This document shows, in pieces, positions 20,800-32,273 of a DNA stretch of 64,000 bases (position 1 is its first letter; every line of letters begins with the position of its first letter). The stretch lies in contig JAJIRX010000231.1 of assembly GCA_023853785.1 (NCBI GenBank), positions 29,614 to 93,613 on the forward strand. Direction: 5' to 3'. Position numbers and translations under genes: made by a program. The notes beneath the pieces were generated by a model. The model was not told the DNA's origin, searched no databases, and saw only the letters and a program-made list of their open reading frames with translations. Source of the DNA: Psilocybe azurescens. Its lineage: Eukaryota > Basidiomycota > Agaricomycetes > Agaricales > Agrocybaceae.

Positions 20800-23700
20800 A
20801 TGAGAATCTTAAAAACACATGTCTTATTAAGACTTTTAAATTCGTATGTTGTAGATTCTCCTCAGCCAGCTAATTTAAGTTATTTATGGAATTTTGGTTC
20901 TTTATTAGGAACTTGTTTAATAATACAAATTTTAACTGGAGCTTTTTTAGCTATGCATTATACACCTAATGTAGATTTTGCTTTTAATAGTGTAGAACAT
21001 ATAATGAGAGATGTAAATAATGGTTGGTTAATAAGATATACACATGCAAATGTAGCATCTTTCTTTTTTATATTTGTATATATGCACATTGGGAGAGGAC
21101 TATATTATAGTTCATATAAATCACCTAGAGTATTAGTATGGTCAATAGGAGTAATAATTTTAGTATTGATGATGGCTATGTTATGGCCAAATTGGAAATA
21201 TTATGATTTTAATACAATGCAAATGCACACTCATGTTTCTATGACTGGATTAAGTAGTGCTGTTTTACCTTTTAATAAAGCTAGGACTAAAGCTATTTAT
21301 AGAATAGGTCCACACAATAAAGAAATATTAGATATAATTATTTCGGGTATGTTAGGGGATTTCTGGGCAGATAAAATAGAGAGTAAGCTTTTACATAGTG
21401 TAAGGTTTAATATAGAGCAAAGTATAAGTAATACTGCCTATATTCATTATTTAAGTTTACTTTTTTATAAATTAGGGTATTGTTCTCGACCTGTTCCTAC
21501 TTTAATCGTAAAAACACCAGCCCCTGTTAGCGGCTTGCCCCTAAGTAAATCAAGCTGCTTAGCTCAGGAGATCTCAACATCACCTACTTTGCTCTCGCTA
21601 CTTTGTTTGGAGATAGATATTGAAAAACGTTTTAATTATAAATTAAGTTTATTTACATTTTCAAGTTTAACTTGGATATATGACTCTTTTTATATAAATG
21701 TAAAGGTAAAACCATAAAAACAGTACCTGTTTTTATAAGTGATTATTTAACACCTCTAGGCTTAGCTCATTGGATCATGCAAGATGGATCTTATCAGAAA
21801 GGTCAAGGTATATTCATAGCAACTAATAGTTTTACTTATGATGAGTGTCTTTTTTTAGCTAGTATATTAAATAAAAAATATAAATTTAAAACTTCGGTGA
21901 TCAAATCAGGCCATACTAATCAATGGAGAATCTCTATTTGAAAAGAATCTATGCCGATTTTACGTGAAATTTTAGAACCTTATTTCATAGAAGAAATGAA
22001 GTTTAAATTAGGTATTTAATTAGGTATTTTCAAAGTCTCGACATTAGGGCAAAACATAAACTTGTATCTGGTTAGTTTTGGTATAGATTTGTCGAAACAC
22101 CTTGACAGAGGTGTTGGTTTTAGTCTATTTGCCTCCCCTTTTTATCTTTATCCCATTTTATTTATATATTCTTTGGACCAATATAAATAAAATGGGAGTC
22201 GTTCTGATATTTTTTTAATAACTCCAAAGAGCGAGCTACCCAAAGAAAAACTGGAGCGATTCCCATTTTATTTATAGGAGTCACCTCGCTTTGCTTTGGT
22301 TAGAGCGATATATTTATTAAAAAGATAGACTAAATCTGGCTATATTAGTGAAAACGGTTAAAGAAATACTACCTATTTTTAGACCGTCGGTTGAGTACAC
22401 AATCGCTACAGACTGGGTCACTAATGGGTGGCTGCAATGCTGCTTAATGTACAGTCGGGGTTCTTAGTTATAAGATATCACTGCTTAATTAAGCAGTGGT
22501 AATAGCACAAAAATTTATAACTACTCAAGGCTCTAAATGAAATTTATTAGAAAGAGTGTAAGGAAAGCACTTGGGGATTAATAAATAGATAGAGTACAAG
22601 GTTATTAATATAGGTATATTTTTATTAATAAATTAGAACTAGATAGCTTTCCTGGGTTACGAACATAGCCCAAAATGGTTTAATAGTGATAAAATTTTAA
22701 TCTTTAATTCTATAATCCCTTTTTTCTTTATTCTAATAAATCCTTTTTAATAACTAAACATATTAATTTTATATTCAAATCTTTCAAATCTTTCAAATTT
22801 ACAAAAAGTTATAATTATTTAGCTAAGGATCCTAAAATAATTGATAATTTTATTAAAGATAAAAATTTAAATCCTATCTATAAATATGATAATTTAGATT
22901 CCAAAGAAACAATAGAAAGAGTTTCTAAAGAAATAAAAAACATTAGTGGCATTTATCTTATTCTAAATAAAATAAGTTTAGATTATTATATAGGATCAGC
23001 ATCTACAAATAGAATGTATAGTAGATTTTCTAGACACTTAATCTATTTAACAGGTAGCAAAATAGTAAAATTAGCCATTAAAAAATACGGTTTATCTAAT
23101 TTTTCTTTTTTAGTTTTAGAAATATTTCCAGATATAGTAACTCAAGAGAATAATAAACAATTATTAGATTTAGAAGATTTCTATTTAAAATCTTTATTGC
23201 CTAACTATAACATTTTAACTGAAGCTGGTAGTAGTTTTGGTTATAAACATACAGAAATAACTAGAATTAATATGAAAACGAAATATAGCTTAGAAAGAAG
23301 ATTAAGAATAGGAGAATTAAATAAAGGTAAAAGTTTATCTCCTGAAACTATAGAAAAAATTATAATTAAAGCAGTCCCAGCTTTAGCAGGGAGAGAGCCT
23401 TACAATTATACTGACAAAGGAAAGTTAAATTTAAAAAAAGTTCCAAATCTTTATTAGTTTATAATCTAAATGGAACTCTTTATGGAGAATATATAAGTTT
23501 AACAGAAGCCTCTAAAGGTCTAAACTCTAGTTTAAAAACCATAAATAGATGTTTAAAAACAGATAAAAAAATATTAAAAAGACAATGGATACTAAAATTA
23601 AAAAATTAGGATTATTACAATCGCCTTAGCGATAGGATTATTAGGATTATTAGAATTTATTTAATTTTTAACCTTTATTAAATCATAGTCCCACGAGTTT

Positions 23701-26700
23701 AAAAAGTCTATGTAACTTCTAGAAGAAAATAGAAATTAAAGTGGAATAATTCGACAGAATTATTGAAGAAATTTATTTTATATTAATATTTTTTGCAAAT
23801 GTACCTATCGCTTTAGCGATTATAATAAATTATTATTTACCCCAGCCCTCCGTTAGGACAAAGCAAGGGCAGCTAAAATGGAGTAGTCGCTAAGGCGAGG
23901 CGAGGATAATTGAGCTACACTTGTCACTAAGGTGAAGATATTTTATAATTTTCTTTGGCAATATTAGTGAAAACGATCAAAGTATTTTTTATTTAATTTA
24001 GTTTTAATCACTAATTATAAAAATAAGAGATCGTCGGTTATCTAGATGATCGCGACAGACTGGGTCACTAATGGGTGTCTGAAATGATGCTTAATGCACA
24101 GTCGAAACTTTTAACCTTTTAGTTAATAGAATATTCAAATTCAAAGGTATTCTATCATTTTGCAATAGTTGTTTATTTTTAAATATAATTAATTTAATTA
24201 TATTGATTATATTTATTTTTATCGCTTAAGTGGCTCTTGCCTCTGCTTATTATTATTTTTATAATAAAGCTTTTGCTCGCTTAAGCGAGCAAGCGATTCA
24301 TTTATTAACCAACTAACATAGGTATTAATTTAATTATATTAAGTTTAAATTAAATTAATTGAAATGAAAGTTTAGTATGTATTACCCTATGGTCAAATGT
24401 CTTTATGGGGTAGCCACAATTTAGCCCCAAATGTTTATTTTTATTTTAACAATATATTTCAATATAAATTTTCCGAAGGAGATTGCCTATTTTCAACTTA
24501 TCACGAATTATATGCGAATTTTACATTAAGTAAATTAACTGGCCTATCAATTTCAAATAATTTTCTAACACCTGCTTTAGCAGTAATGAGTACCCACTCC
24601 ACTATAATCTTTTCTCCTCCGAAAGAATCCCGCTCTCTTCCTCCCGCTTTGCGGGAGGAGCAATCGGACCTGCTTTGCATAAGTCAGAAGTACCGAAGGA
24701 GGAGGCGAAGCTTATTCTAGATAAATCTAATGTGTTTGTTAATACTAATCACTTAAAAAAATGCCTAAACTTAAAAAGGGTTAGAGCAGAATCTAGAATA
24801 GGACCACATAATAAAACAATACTATCTATAATTTTTGGTAGCTTATTAGGAGACGGGTTTGCAGAATATAGAAGTAAGGGTAATGGTACAAGAATAAGAT
24901 TTTACCAAGAAGGCAGTCACTTGTCCTATTTAATTTATTTACATAAAAAATTAGCTGAGTTAGGGTACTGTAATCCAACAATACCTAAGCAACAAACACG
25001 GTTAGGTAAAAAAGGTGTAGTTAGAAAAATTATAAGATTTAATACATGGACTTATTCTAGTTTTAATTGGATCCAAGAATTATGGTATGTGGATGGAGTA
25101 AAAGCAGTTCCTTCAAATATTGGAGAATACCTAGATCCTTTAGCTTTAGCTATTTGGATTATGGATGATGGTTCTAAATTAGGTCGTAAACGAGGATTGA
25201 AACTTTCTACCAATTCCTTTACATATTCGGATTGTTTATATCTAGTAAAAGTACTTCATGATAATTTTAATCTAAAGGCTACAATACAATCCGCTGGAGC
25301 CAGTGAATTTAAGCCCCAATATCAAATTTATATATGGAAAGAATCTATGCCCTTACTTTGTGAAATAGTTGAACATTACGTACATTCTTCAATGAAATAT
25401 AAACTAGGAAAATAATAAGCATAGTCATTTAACAAAATTTAAGCAAAGGCAGCATTACTTTATAAAACTTAAAAATATTTGTTAAATAGGCAATACTGGT
25501 GAAAACAGGTCAAAGATATTTTGTTTTATATCTAGACCGTCGGTATCTTTGTTCTAGTTTTAATTTAAAAATATTTGCTATTATTCTTATTTATATTCTG
25601 ATATAATTAAGAATAAAACTGGAGACAAAGGTGTCGCTACAGACTGGAACACCGGTGGGTATTAATAGTGTATGTACTATTAATGCTTAATGTACAGTCG
25701 GAGTTTTAGCATACTATGATATGCCATATGGTTTTACAGTAATGTTTATAAAGATAATGTCCTCCTTTGTTCTTATTTTTATTATGATATAAATAAGAAT
25801 AAAAAGGAGGGCAGAAATTAATTTTATAAGTAAAATACGTGGTATATGTATTGAAAACAAAGAAGTATTAATTAATTTAGTTTAAATAACTACAGTACAT
25901 ATATTTAAAACTTGGCAACAGTTATTACTAACCTATTATCAGCTATTCCAGTATTTGGTCAAGATATAGTTGAGTCAAACAATACAACAAATTTATATAG
26001 TTGTTTAATACATTCCTCCCTCGCTAATGTTACACCTTTGCTGATAAAAGGTAACAAAGAGGTGAAAAAGTTATTTCACCCACCCTTTGCTTCTCTTGCT
26101 TTTGCAAGCAAAAAGCTGCGAGCAAAAGTTGCGAAGGTAAAAAGGAAGTATTACCAACAATTGGAATGGTTAGTTATCAATCTTTAAAAAAGGGAAGGAA
26201 ATAAGATTAAATAAAGAAGAATACCTATCTATACCTTATCCATTTATAGCTTTTTTGGTTGGATTAATAGATGGAGATGGTTATATTCAAGTAACTAAAA
26301 CTACAAAAGGATTTATAGCAATTAAATTAGTTATAGAAATAAGTTTAGAAGATATTTCTACTTTAGAGTATATTTATTCTGTTTTAAAAATAGGAAAAAT
26401 AACGATATATCGAGATCGTAAAAATCCAACCTGTAAATATATTATTAATAAAACAGATTTACAGGAAATTTTTTTCCTTTAATGTTACATTACAATATAT
26501 TTTTTTAACTGAAAATAGAAGAGCTCAATTTGATTTAGCTATGTATATTTTAAAAAACGATATAAAAATTTATAATAATATATATCAACTTTTGCCTATG
26601 CGAGGCTGCGAATTGAGGAACTCTCGCTTTTGCGATACGACTAAATTAGACATACCTACTATTTTTACATTACCTAATAAACCTATAGATTATATTAATC

Positions 26701-29584
26701 TAGCCTTTTTTAATAATTGATTAGTAGGCTTTACAAATGCAGAAGGTTCTTTTTTTATAAAAAGTAATAATGACGGGTGTTTTCAAATCAAACAAATAAT
26801 TCACATTAATTTATTTGAAGCCTTTAAATTATTGTTTAATAGTAAGCGAAATATTTCTATTGAAAAAATAAATATGCTCAATATTCTGTATGCTCTAAAA
26901 TAGAAGTACAAAATGTTATTAATTTTTTTCGTTTTCAGGTTTACATCCTTTAGTTGGATTAAAAAATATTCAATACTTTAAATGAATAACTAATTTACAA
27001 AATAGTCTTCGATACAAAAATTTAAATTTTCCTACCTAATTATAGCATAAGCTAGCATAGCGGTATATTTAAAAATTTTTCCATAACCTTTTTACTTTTT
27101 TATAATACTCTCGCTTAGGCGAGCGAAATAATTAACTTTTGCCTTTGCTTACCTTTAAAAATAAAAGTCCAAAGTAAAGTATAAGAAGTAAGTATAAGTA
27201 AGGGTATTCCCGAATAACTAATTTTACAATCCAATGTTATATATAAATTTTGTTACAATCGGCTCCTTAAAACAGTAATGTTTTAGAGGCAAATGGGGAG
27301 AATTGCAAGAACGTCTATATTATTTTACCCCTTAATAAGATTACTTGCAGCGGACCTTAATTCGGTATTTTTTTATTAATTTTATCTTTGTTTGGGTAGG
27401 TTGGTCCCTTTAAAAAAATATTTATTCTTTTTTTAAAAAACAGCTTTTATCCTTTTTATTTATATTAAAAAAATAAATAAAAAATATAAATAATAATTAA
27501 ACGGAGGGAAAAGGTAAATCAAAGGGTTAAGAACGTTCAACGACTAATGAGTGAGTTATACCAACAATAAGCTCGACACGAGAACCCCACAACCTATATT
27601 AAAAAAATATAAATATATAGGTTGAAGACATAGTCTAAACATCGTTAACCGATGAGGAGAGAGATTAAATACTCTTTCATAAATTAATTTGTGATCTGGG
27701 GTGGTTTTTCAGTATCAAATGCTACATTAAATAGATTTTTTCATTACATTATTTATTACCTTTTTTATTAGCTGCCTTAGCAGTAGCACACTTAATAGCT
27801 CAAATGTAGGGCCTTTAAATTAGTAATAATTTAATTAGCATCAAGCCATATGCTGGAATATCCTAAAGCTTTAAGTACTTTAAATTAGTTAAAGTTAAAA
27901 TCTTAAAGATACTACAATGGACAATCAGCAGGAAACCAAAAATTTTAATAATTGAGTAGGATCCTCAGAGACTACACGCTTGACATTTTTATTTTTTATT
28001 TTATCTCTGCTCTAGCTATCTTAGCCTTAAAAAAAAGATTTTTATTTTATTTTTAAAGGCCTTAAATTTTAATTTATAAAAAAAAATAAGGGAGGCAGAG
28101 AGAAAATTAGACTTTAAAAATTTTTTTATTAAAGTCTAAGCAAAGTAAAATTAATATAAATAAAGGATGATGATATAGTCCAAGCTATTACCGAAAGGAA
28201 TAGAATATATTGCTTAAATTTAATTTATATTTATATAACTACTCTCGCCCTTGCAAAGGCAGGGAATTAATAAAATTTTTAATTTTATATAGAAAAAGGG
28301 AGAGAGGAATAGGCTCGCTTAAGCGACTAATTCTTTTCATTCTACTACTACTAATTCTATTAAAAGAATTAATAATACTGAGAGATCTAAATTTAAGATA
28401 GACTCTCATTTAAAACAAGTATTAGTAGGCAACCTTTTAGGAGATGCACACATGAGAAGATTTTCTCAAAAAGCCAACGCTAGGGTAGTTTTTAGACAAG
28501 GTTCCTTAAATACTTCCTATTTATTACATTTATATAGTTTATATCAAGAATTTGTTTTAACTCCGCCTTCTATTAGTAAAAATATAGATAAACAAACGGG
28601 TCGCTAAAGCGACATAAATATAATATTAGTTTTGCTACTTTAGCCTTACCCTGTTTTAATGAGATATATGAATCTTTTTATTTAAAGGGTATGACCAAAA
28701 CTAAAAAAATAGTTCCTGCTAATATAACTGAACTATTAACACCAATTAGTTTAGCTTATTGGATCATGGACGATGGTGGTTTTACAGGATCAGGTTTAAA
28801 ATTACATACCAATGCTTATAGTTTAGAAGAATTAGGTTTGCTAATAGAAGCTTTAAATTTAAATTTTTCTATAAAAGCCACTATTAATATTTCTAATAGA
28901 GAAAAATCTCAGCATACTCTATACATTTCCAAAAAGCAGATGCCTTTAGTTCAAAAATTAATTTTTGAACATATGCATCCAGATATGTTATATAAATTAA
29001 ATATAGATTAGTAATATGACATGCTACATGAACACGGTTCAAGTAATCCTAATGGAGTTAATTCAAATGGGGATAGATATGCAATGCACCCTTATTTTAT
29101 TTTTAAAGATTTAGTTACTATTTTAGCTTTCTTTTTAGTTTTATCTTTATTAGTATTCTTTTATCCTAATTTATTAGGACATTCTGATAATTATATACCA
29201 GCGGATCCAATGGTTACTCCTGCATCTATTGTACCAGAATGGTATTTATTACCTTATTACGCTATATTAAGATCTATCCCTAATAAATTATTAGGAGTAT
29301 TAGCTATGTTTGGTTCATTATTAATTTTATTAGTTTTACCTTTAACTGATTTATCTAGAATTAGAGGAAATCAATTTAGACCAGCAATGAAAATAGCTTT
29401 CTGGTTCTTTGTTGTAGATTTCTTTATTTTAATGTGGATTGGTTCTCAACACCCTAATGATCCATATGTAACAATAGGTCAAGCTGCTACAGCTTTCTAT
29501 TTCTCATGGTTCTTAATTATAGTTCCTTTTATAGGTTTAAGTGAAAATACTTTAATGGATTTAGCTACTCCATCCAACTCCTAA
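20800..29584 (+). CDS. cob: Cytochrome b, 6 exons, one frame break
   Basis: Core of the bc1 complex carrying both b haems and the quinol sites. Exons: 20800-21177, 22643-22657 (15 nt), 24376-24411, 25915-25975, 27692-27806 and 29024-29584. Landmarks are WNFGSLLG and the haem histidines near MHYT and [12 protein letters not shown] in exon 1, [12 protein letters not shown] across exon 3, LIWGGFSV at the exon 4/5 join, and HGSSNPNG and the [11 protein letters not shown]o motif in exon 6. The frame is lost in exon 5 at a T6 run (27736-27741); one extra T gives a 388-residue protein of normal length. The last intron's boundaries are ambiguous by up to three bases because atg occurs at both ends. 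All Trp codons are TGG. Confidence 0.93.
21178..22019 (+). pseudogene. LAGLIDADG ORF in cob intron 1, one frame break and an insertion
   Basis: Fused to exon 1. The LAGLIDADG_2-type N-terminal part carries [13 protein letters not shown] (about 21333-21371), and the C-terminal half has HWIMQDGSY (about 21759) and [12 protein letters not shown]. Between the two a 70-nt Ala/Ser/Pro-rich segment (about 21520-21600) looks inserted. A stop at 21715 ends the first frame; one missing A at about 21700 (gtaaagg) would join it to the second half, which ends at 22017-22019 and uses one TGA-Trp. The catalytic acid of the first motif is kept. Confidence 0.72.
21178..22642 (+). mobile_element. cob intron 1, group I
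   Basis: Follows LMMA. The 3' core has gtgaaaacggt (22347), cagactgggtcactaatggg (22408) and tgtacagtcgggg (22449). This core type recurs in cob introns 2 and 3. Ends in G at 22642. Confidence 0.85.
22658..24375 (+). mobile_element. cob intron 2, group I with GIY-YIG ORF
   Basis: Between FLG and YVLPYG codons. The 3' core repeats the gtgaaaacgatc, cagactgggtcactaatggg (24056) and gcacagtcgaaac pattern of cob intron 1. Ends in G at 24375. Confidence 0.84.
22750..23609 (+). CDS. GIY-YIG homing endonuclease in cob intron 2, one frame break
   Basis: The GIY-YIG domain begins around SGIYLILN (about 22951) with YYIGSAS (22987), R and H catalytic-type residues in [10 protein letters not shown], and a helix-rich middle. 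NUMOD-like sequence follows ([10 protein letters not shown]). A short palindromic segment gtcccagctttagcagggag (about 23373-23395) is read through in frame. The frame stops at 23455; one more A in the A7 run 23433-23439 connects it to an IENR1-like tail ([11 protein letters not shown]) that ends at 23607-23609. No ATG lies upstream of 23014, so the start is uncertain (ATA 22750 is a candidate). Confidence 0.72.
24412..25415 (+). CDS. LAGLIDADG homing endonuclease in cob intron 3
   Basis: The exon-fused frame runs to 24720. The frame holding the enzyme (open from 24675 to 25415, 246 residues) overlaps it. The domain starts at [10 protein letters not shown], with the first motif [14 protein letters not shown] (about 24818-24859) and the second [11 protein letters not shown] (about 25153-25185), followed by the SFTYSDC block of the LAGLIDADG_2 family. 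The overlap lies in a GC-rich palindrome cluster containing cctcccgctttgcgggagg (24642-24660), which probably inserted and shifted the frame. ATG 24675 leaves the endonuclease domain complete. Confidence 0.82.
24412..25914 (+). mobile_element. cob intron 3, group I
   Basis: Between SLWG and ATVITN codons. The 3' core shows gtgaaaacaggtc (25498), cagactggaacaccggtggg (25640) and gtacagtcggag (25692). Ends in G at 25914. Confidence 0.85.
25976..27039 (+). pseudogene. LAGLIDADG ORF in cob intron 4, multiple frame breaks
   Basis: Two-motif enzyme with [11 protein letters not shown] (about 26255-26287) and [12 protein letters not shown] (about 26718-26753), the W of the latter being TGA. A palindromic block (about 26075-26140) is inserted in the N-terminal part. 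The frame then breaks at the A6 run 26186-26191 and the T7 runs 26469-26475, 26500-26506 and 26923-26929. At each of these one more A or T restores the frame. It ends at 27037-27039. The insertion is a true mutation; the rest match the window-wide homopolymer pattern. Confidence 0.7.
25976..27691 (+). mobile_element. cob intron 4, group I
   Basis: Starts inside the Leu codon between VE and IWGG. The core resembles cox1 intron 6: aattgcaagaacgtc (27300), acgttcaacgactaat (27531) and gacatagtctaaac (27625). A repeat-rich stretch at 27060-27220 inflates the 3' half. Ends in G at 27691. Confidence 0.83.
27807..29023 (+). mobile_element. cob intron 5, group I
   Basis: Its core (atatgctgga 27848, aatcagcaggaaacc 27924, ctcagagactacacgc 27963, gatgatatagtcc 28167) is close to the cox2 intron over about 140 nt, including the same aaatcttaaagatactacaa block. 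The exact ends are uncertain by up to three bases. Confidence 0.8.
28326..29011 (+). pseudogene. LAGLIDADG ORF in cob intron 5, split by a 14-bp palindrome
   Basis: The N-terminal half has [12 protein letters not shown] (about 28414-28449) and the C-terminal half, from ATG 28691, has [12 protein letters not shown] (about 28756) and the TNAYSLEEL block of the LAGLIDADG_2 family. The two are separated by the perfect palindrome gtcgctaaagcgac at 28600-28613, which adds a stop and shifts the frame. Removing about 11 nt would rejoin them as one protein. This is one of the clearest cases of a palindromic element inactivating a gene here. The start is unclear because stops occur at once after the exon. 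Confidence 0.75.
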
Positions 29585-29794
29585 TTTTATTTAATTTTTT
29601 TGTTTATTATTAAAAATGCTAGATAAACTGAGAACAACTCCACCTTGCTTAAACCAAGGGTAGGGTAAAATTTTAAATAATAACTCTAGCCCCTTTGGTC
29701 GCTCAAATAGGCACCCATCATCTTTAGGTGGGGGGGGGTTAGGTAAAGTTAAAAAAGCATTTTTAAACCTATAATTTTAAACTATTTAAAGTTT

Positions 29795-30069
29795 TATATC
29801 CCTGAATATGCTACTCCTTTAGCTAATTATTCTTTTGGTGTGGCTAGATCTGTATCATTAGCTTGTTAGTTTTAATGTTGTTATCTAAGTTCTTATATTA
29901 TAGTTAATAAATATGAAATTAAAAAAATAAAGTTTCCTAAGAAAAAAAAATTCAATATTATATTAATACTAGTTTAATCTTTGTAATAATTGAAATATTT
30001 CTTTGTGTATTTGGTTTATTGGCTCTAATAGTGCTTACTTTAAGAATTCTAGGAATCATTAAATTTTAA
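29795..30069 (+). pseudogene. Decayed coding-like remnant
   Basis: One frame reads PEYATPLANYSFGVARSVS and then, after several stops, a Lys-rich segment and a hydrophobic tail ending LTLRILGIIKF at 30069. The composition and the way adjacent frames continue each other suggest a former membrane-protein ORF with several frameshifts. I do not recognise the family. It could be chance, but the SFGVARS stretch is unlike the surrounding AT-rich noise. Confidence 0.35.
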
Positions 30070-30318
30070 ATAGCTATTTAACCCCCCCCCCTACCCCTTT
30101 TTTTCCTTTTTTTTGTTTCCTTTTTTGTTTCCTTTTTTAAGAAAGAGTAGAAAAGCCGCTTAAGCGAGTAGAAAGAAAACCTTTAGTATTTAACGTTGTT
30201 TTCTTTTTAAAAAAACACGCCTTTCTTAAAACAAAAAAATAATATAAAAATTAATAGTTAAGCTATTATTAGTATACCTAAATATACTTTTTTTTCTAAT
30301 TTAATTTTAGGTATAAAT

Positions 30319-30378
30319 AAAAAAAGTCTCACTTATTCAATTTAATTAATAATCAAGCGACAAGTGAGACTTTTTTTT
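30319..30378 (+). terminator. Hairpin with flanking A and T runs
   Basis: gtctcactt (30326-30334) pairs with aagtgagac (30362-30370), extended by A7 on one side and T9 on the other, around a 27-nt loop. It looks like a symmetrical intrinsic-terminator hairpin, but mitochondrial phage-type polymerases need not use it, so processing or replication roles are equally possible. Confidence 0.4.
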
Positions 30379-30538
30379 ATTAAAGGAAAGTCGGGAAGGA
30401 TTCTTTAAATTATTAAAGGATCCCTTTTAATCTAAATAAAATAAGCCCAAGCTTAATTACGCAACCCCCCTTCCTTTGTTTTTTTAATTTAAACTTATAC
30501 TTGCCTCTGCTTTTTATTATTATTTGTAATACCTTAGT

Positions 30539-30639
30539 TCTCTTCCATTTATTTTTAACCTAAAAACTCTCTATTAATTTGGAGACCTTCCTTGCTCTCT
30601 CCGTCGTTTAAGCGAGAGCCTCTGTTCTAGAGTAATAAA
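30539..30639 (+). repeat. 101-bp dispersed direct repeat, copy A
   Basis: Matches 42278-42378 over its whole length with about two mismatches. It contains the palindromic cgtcgtttaagcgagag core. Confidence 0.85.
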
Positions 30640-30873
30640 AGAGGTCCTCTTCGGAGGGTAGGGCAAGAGTTTATATAAAAAAATAAATTAAATTAGGTAG
30701 ATAGTCTTGCAAAGGAATAAAAATAAATTAATCTTTATTTTTATAAAATTACCTAGTATCCAATTGAGGAAAATAGGTATACCAATAATAAGTTATAATA
30801 AAGTAATAATAGTAACAAGAATAGTTTTTTGGTGTTTTGTTTTTAAGAAAAAAGTCAAAGGTGGTCCTTCCTA

Positions 30874-30917
30874 AGGAACATAACGGAACATAACGGAACC
30901 TAATGGAACATAACGGA
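30874..30917 (+). repeat. Tandem 10-mer repeat
   Basis: About four units of taacggaaca, the third and fourth slightly changed. Confidence 0.85.
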
Positions 30918-32273
30918 GGGGAGCGAGTGGCTGGTCTATTTAAATTAATAATACCCGTTTTATACCTTTAAATTAGTTTTAGGGTTTCCCTTTAACTTAT
31001 TAAAGAAAAGAGGTGATAGAAAAACTTATATTAATAATATAAATTAACTAAATTTAAATAATTAAACCCTATCGCTTAAGCAACCATTCTATTTAAAAAA
31101 AATTTTTTTTATTTATATAATTTAACTTAAAATTTTAAATAAAAATTTAAGTTAAAGGACTTGACATTTTAATGGTAACTTTACCAAGCGAAGATTTATT
31201 TTTCCTTATACACTCGCTAAACCGACCCCCTTTTTTAATTTTTATTATTTTTACCTTCCCTTTTTTTTTTAATCTTATTAAATTAAAGTTAAAAAAAAAA
31301 AGAGTCCCCTGATTATAATCATTTATTACTTTATTTCTATATTTTATCGTAGCTTATTGCTTATATAAATGACCCTAACATAATTAGGGGTAAAATTTAA
31401 AACAAAAAGATTTATCTATCGCCTTAGCGAGTATTGTTTTAAAAGACCCTAGCTTACCTTTGTTGTTTTTATTTATAAATAACATTTTCTCTAATGCTAA
31501 GCTCCTTGGCTCCCCCTCCCTACAATTTATTATAAAAATTTAAATTAAGTAAACCAAACAACTAGATATATCTAGTAGTTTTGTTTAAAAGGAGAGGAAA
31601 AGGTAAGAGTAGACTAATTAATTTTAATAATAGCAAAAGTTGTAAAAACTAGGAGATTAAAATAAACAAGGACTAAATACCTCTCCTTAAGCGACCACAA
31701 GAACAAGGATTTGTAAATTCCTATTATTTCTTTTTAAATTCTTTTATAATTAAAAGGTAATACTAATAAAATGGGAAATAAATATAAAGGTTAATGGAGG
31801 AAGGCTAAGCGAGGGTTTAATTATTAAATTTTTTTATAAAATAAATTAAGAAAATTAAAATTTAACTAACTTTCCTTTCTTTTTTATATTTATTTAAAAT
31901 AATCTTCTTTCCGTAGGCTTACTTTGCTTTATATTATTATTTATTTAATAAAAAGCAATACCCTCGCTTAGCCGACAGGTTTAACTTATTTAGCATAAAC
32001 CTTACTATTGTCTCTTGTATTTTTAATTAATGTAGGAGACTCTGTTGCTCCCTTAACTTTTAAAAGACAAAAGTAACAGGAAAAGTTTTCTTTATAAAAG
32101 GAAATTCTAGTCTAAACGAGGGGGGGGGTTAAGGTAAGGGAGAGAGGCTAAATGTTGCAATGCTTATTTATTTAATTTAATTTAAATATAATTAGATTCG
32201 CCTTAGGTATACTTAATTATAAATATAGAAATAAGAAAAGGGAGAGCTGTTAAAAACAATCCTACAGACAAAA

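Larger units (their letters stand above)
29585..32273. other. Spacer between cob and nad1
   Basis: 2.7 kb with no complete gene. A decayed coding-like patch lies at about 29795-30069. Also present: an A/T-flanked hairpin at 30319-30378, a 101-bp dispersed repeat at 30539-30639, a 10-mer tandem repeat at 30874-30917, and C/G tracts near 30081, 29730 and 32120. Confidence 0.6.
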
